Part shown: positions 29,859 to 32,335 of the stretch, piece by piece
How the letters are laid out: every line of letters starts with the position of its first letter
How positions within the stretch are numbered: the first letter of the stretch is position 1
DNA from: Prochlorococcus sp. AG-670-O17
GTDB taxonomy: Bacteria > Cyanobacteriota > Cyanobacteriia > PCC-6307 > Cyanobiaceae
Reading direction: 5' to 3'
Length of the DNA: 32,335 bases
NCBI GenBank assembly: GCA_003211315.1
Contig: QCTC01000013.1
Coordinates: 1 to 32,335 of the forward strand
Program-made: the position numbers and the translations under genes
Notes under the pieces: model-generated
Database searches by the model: none
Seen by the model: the letters and a program-made list of their open reading frames with translations, nothing else
What the model was told of the DNA's origin: nothing

Positions 29859-31427
29859 TTAGTGAGAGGTTTCAAGACCTCCTAGTCTTTCAAATAAGTT
29901 CAAGCTTTCTTTATTTAATCCAATAATTTCAACTTTTGAACCGCTATTTTTGAATTTTCTTATAATTTGATCTAAAGCAACAACCCCACTCTGATCCCAA
30001 ATATGAGCTAAAGACATGTCAATTAAAATATCTTTTGGATGCTCATGAATATCGAATCCTTGTAGAAAATATATTTTACTGACAAAAAATAATTGACCTT
30101 CAACTTTGTAAGTTATTTGGTTTTTAACTTTAACTCTTGAAACCGTTATTACTTTTGCAACTTTCCTGCTAAAAAGTATTGCAGCTAAACCAACTCCTGC
30201 AATAACACCTAGGGCAAGATTATGTGGTTTTGTAAGCATCGTAACCGCAAAAGTCATTAGCATTACTGCAGTATCACTTTTTGGTATCTTTCTAATATTC
30301 TTCAAACCAGTTAAATCAGCAGTGCTTACTGCAATTGTGATCATTATTGCTACTAAAGCGGCCATGGGTATGGCCCCTATCCATGGCTTTAAAAGGATGA
30401 TCATTAATAATAATGATAATCCTGAAATTAAGGTTGATAACCTAGATTTACCTCCATTCTCATTATTCATAACTGATTGCCCTACTAACGCACAGCCTGC
30501 CATGCCTCCAAATAAAGAGGATATTATATTAGCTATACCTTGTCCCCTTGCTTCTTTATTTTTGTTGGAACTTGTGTCTGTGGCATCATCTAATATATCT
30601 TGAGTTAAGAATGTTTCCATTAAACCAACCAGCGATATCGCTAAGGATGTTGGCAATATCACACCCAAAGTTGAAAGGTTGAATGGTACTTTCCCATTCG
30701 CTAATTCACCAAATGGTAAGGAGAGACTAGGGAATCCATTTGGTAATGTCCCTAAATCACTTACAGTAGGGATTTCTAATTTTAAAAAAACACTTATTAA
30801 AGTAAGCAAAACAATTGCTACTAATTGAGAAGGAATTATTTTTGTTATTTTGGGAAATCCGTAAATAACAATTAATCCTAAAATTACAAGAATCCAAACG
30901 GTAGGTATTTGACTATTTGTCGGATATTTTGAAAGTTCATTTTCTAATAGTTTCCCTTCATTAATGCCAATTCCTAGTTGAAGGAATTGAGCTTGAAATA
31001 TTAATAAAGCAAGAGCATTTACAAATCCGCTTAATACACCTGTAGGTACAAACCTCATTTGATAAGCCAGCCTTAGATATCCCCAGAGTATTTGAAAAAC
31101 ACCTGTTAATAATCCTGCTGCTATTAAATAGGAAAGACCAAGATTTGTTCCAGGGGCCTGAGCTTCTCCAATAGCAACAACCCCAGTCATTAAAAGAGCT
31201 GTTGATCCTGTCGCGGAAGTAATCATACCCCTTCTGCCACCAAGAATCGCAATTGTTATAGATAAGCAGAATGCGCCATAAAGTCCAACTTTAGGATCAA
31301 CCCCAGCAATTCCTGAAAAAGCAATCGCTTCAGGAATCATTGCAAAAGCTACTACTAATCCCGAAAGAATATTAGATTTTGGATCATCTAACCAATTTTT
31401 AGATAAATATTTGGTGAAATTTGACAT
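29859..31427 (-). CDS. SulP-family anion (sulfate/bicarbonate) permease with STAS domain
   Basis: 522 aa: NILSGLVVAFAMIPEAIAFSGIAGVDPKVGLYGAF, multiple TMs, C-terminal STAS-like ILIDMSLAHIWDQSGVVALDQII. Confidence 0.9.
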   Translation of the reverse strand: MSNFTKYLSKNWLDDPKSNILSGLVVAFAMIPEAIAFSGIAGVDPKVGLYGAFCLSITIAILGGRRGMITSATGSTALLMTGVVAIGEAQAPGTNLGLSYLIAAGLLTGVFQILWGYLRLAYQMRFVPTGVLSGFVNALALLIFQAQFLQLGIGINEGKLLENELSKYPTNSQIPTVWILVILGLIVIYGFPKITKIIPSQLVAIVLLTLISVFLKLEIPTVSDLGTLPNGFPSLSLPFGELANGKVPFNLSTLGVILPTSLAISLVGLMETFLTQDILDDATDTSSNKNKEARGQGIANIISSLFGGMAGCALVGQSVMNNENGGKSRLSTLISGLSLLLMIILLKPWIGAIPMAALVAIMITIAVSTADLTGLKNIRKIPKSDTAVMLMTFAVTMLTKPHNLALGVIAGVGLAAILFSRKVAKVITVSRVKVKNQITYKVEGQLFFVSKIYFLQGFDIHEHPKDILIDMSLAHIWDQSGVVALDQIIRKFKNSGSKVEIIGLNKESLNLFERLGGLETSH

Positions 31428-31458
31428 TTTAATTTCTTCTTATACTTAAAAAGTTACC

Positions 31459-32335
31459 TTATAGAGGAGGCAAAATACCTTCTGGATCACAAATATTCTT
31501 TAAAGTTTTTAATTCATTAAGTCTTTCTCCAAAAGATAAATAGACTTCTTCTTCGTGAGAATTTAAATGATTATGAATCTGAGCTAGATGTATTTTTGGA
31601 AAAAATATTTTTAGTTTCTTCCACGATTCATTCATCCACTTCAAAACAATTTCCTTTTCTTTAAGATCGTCTTTTTTCCATGAGGCATAGATCCAAGGTT
31701 TCCAAGTGCTTGCCCGATGAATAAAGAAACTTGATTTATGATCCAATTCTTTTGTCTTTCCTCCAAGCTGTTGTGAGGCAACATAACAAGATTTATTTGG
31801 TTTGTCCTTAATTATTTCTTTCATACATTTAATAAAAATCTGAACATTATCTTTTAAATCTTCTCCAAGAAGACTTATTACTTCTGAATGATTATTCTTA
31901 TTCAATTCAAATAGATCTAATTCTTTTGGAAAAAAGTTTATCTGATTATAGTTTTCATAACTTTTTATTTTGAGAGAAGTAAATTTTTCAAGTGTTTTAA
32001 AATAGTTTTTGGTAATTTTATTATCTGAATCATTTTTTATCTCCGCTAAGATATAAATATATATATTTTCGGCATAAATCCATTGTAGGCTTAAATTCTC
32101 TGGGAATCCCTCAGCCAAATTAATAATCTTTGAGAGTACATTCTCATCTACAAATCCTTCAATAATTTGAATAGGGTATGCTTGGAATATTTTAAGACCA
32201 ATTTCAGTAATTATTGCGAGAAAAGGAGCAGCACCTTTAAGTCCTTCCCATAATAGTTTTTGGGCGGAATTTAGACTGTTTTGTTCTAATGATATAAAAG
32301 TTCCATTCCCTAAGTATCCTTTTATAGAGACAATA
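31459..32335 (-). CDS. FAD-linked oxidase (BBE-type C-terminus), 5' end truncated by window edge
   Basis: The track ORF starts at 32118 but the frame stays open to 32335: IVSIKGYLGNGTFISLEQNSLNSAQKLLWEGLKGAAPFLAIITEIGLKIFQAYPIQIIEGFVDENVLSKIINLAEGFP. C-term NICDPEGILPPL is typical of berberine-bridge-enzyme-like ends. Confidence 0.75.
   Translation of the reverse strand, partial: IVSIKGYLGNGTFISLEQNSLNSAQKLLWEGLKGAAPFLAIITEIGLKIFQAYPIQIIEGFVDENVLSKIINLAEGFPENLSLQWIYAENIYIYILAEIKNDSDNKITKNYFKTLEKFTSLKIKSYENYNQINFFPKELDLFELNKNNHSEVISLLGEDLKDNVQIFIKCMKEIIKDKPNKSCYVASQQLGGKTKELDHKSSFFIHRASTWKPWIYASWKKDDLKEKEIVLKWMNESWKKLKIFFPKIHLAQIHNHLNSHEEEVYLSFGERLNELKTLKNICDPEGILPPL

Overview
This AT-rich window is gene-dense and looks like core genome of a high-light Prochlorococcus-type picocyanobacterium. 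The key marker is a pcb divinyl-chlorophyll light-harvesting gene with a strong Rho-independent terminator. It sits among housekeeping genes: aroA, comB, a nitrilase, amiC-type amidase, murI, polyprenyl diphosphate synthase, acs, hisS, a GltS-type symporter, GST, several SDRs, a lycopene cyclase, MscS, isochorismatase-like hydrolase, Fur-family regulator, ArsS-like radical SAM protein, StpA-like phosphatase, metY, metA, SulP and a truncated FAD-linked oxidase. I saw no tRNA, rRNA, CRISPR array, transposon, prophage or recognisable defence system. The most notable points are: (1) at least five single-base indels in four genes between ~1.75 and 9.62 kb, mostly at homopolymers, none noticed in later genes, which looks like sequencing or assembly error; (2) a protein with perfect 10-residue Gly-periodic hydrophobic repeats joined to a His-rich linker and a C/H-rich C-terminal domain; (3) a metA whose residue 112 (Glu) predicts acetyl- rather than succinyl-transfer, next to metY; (4) an StpA-like phosphatase divergent from an uncharacterised Rossmann-type protein; (5) a GIY-YIG-like domain fused to a membrane segment; (6) a POR-like SDR next to a lycopene cyclase; (7) convergent gene pairs whose stop codons share the same bases.
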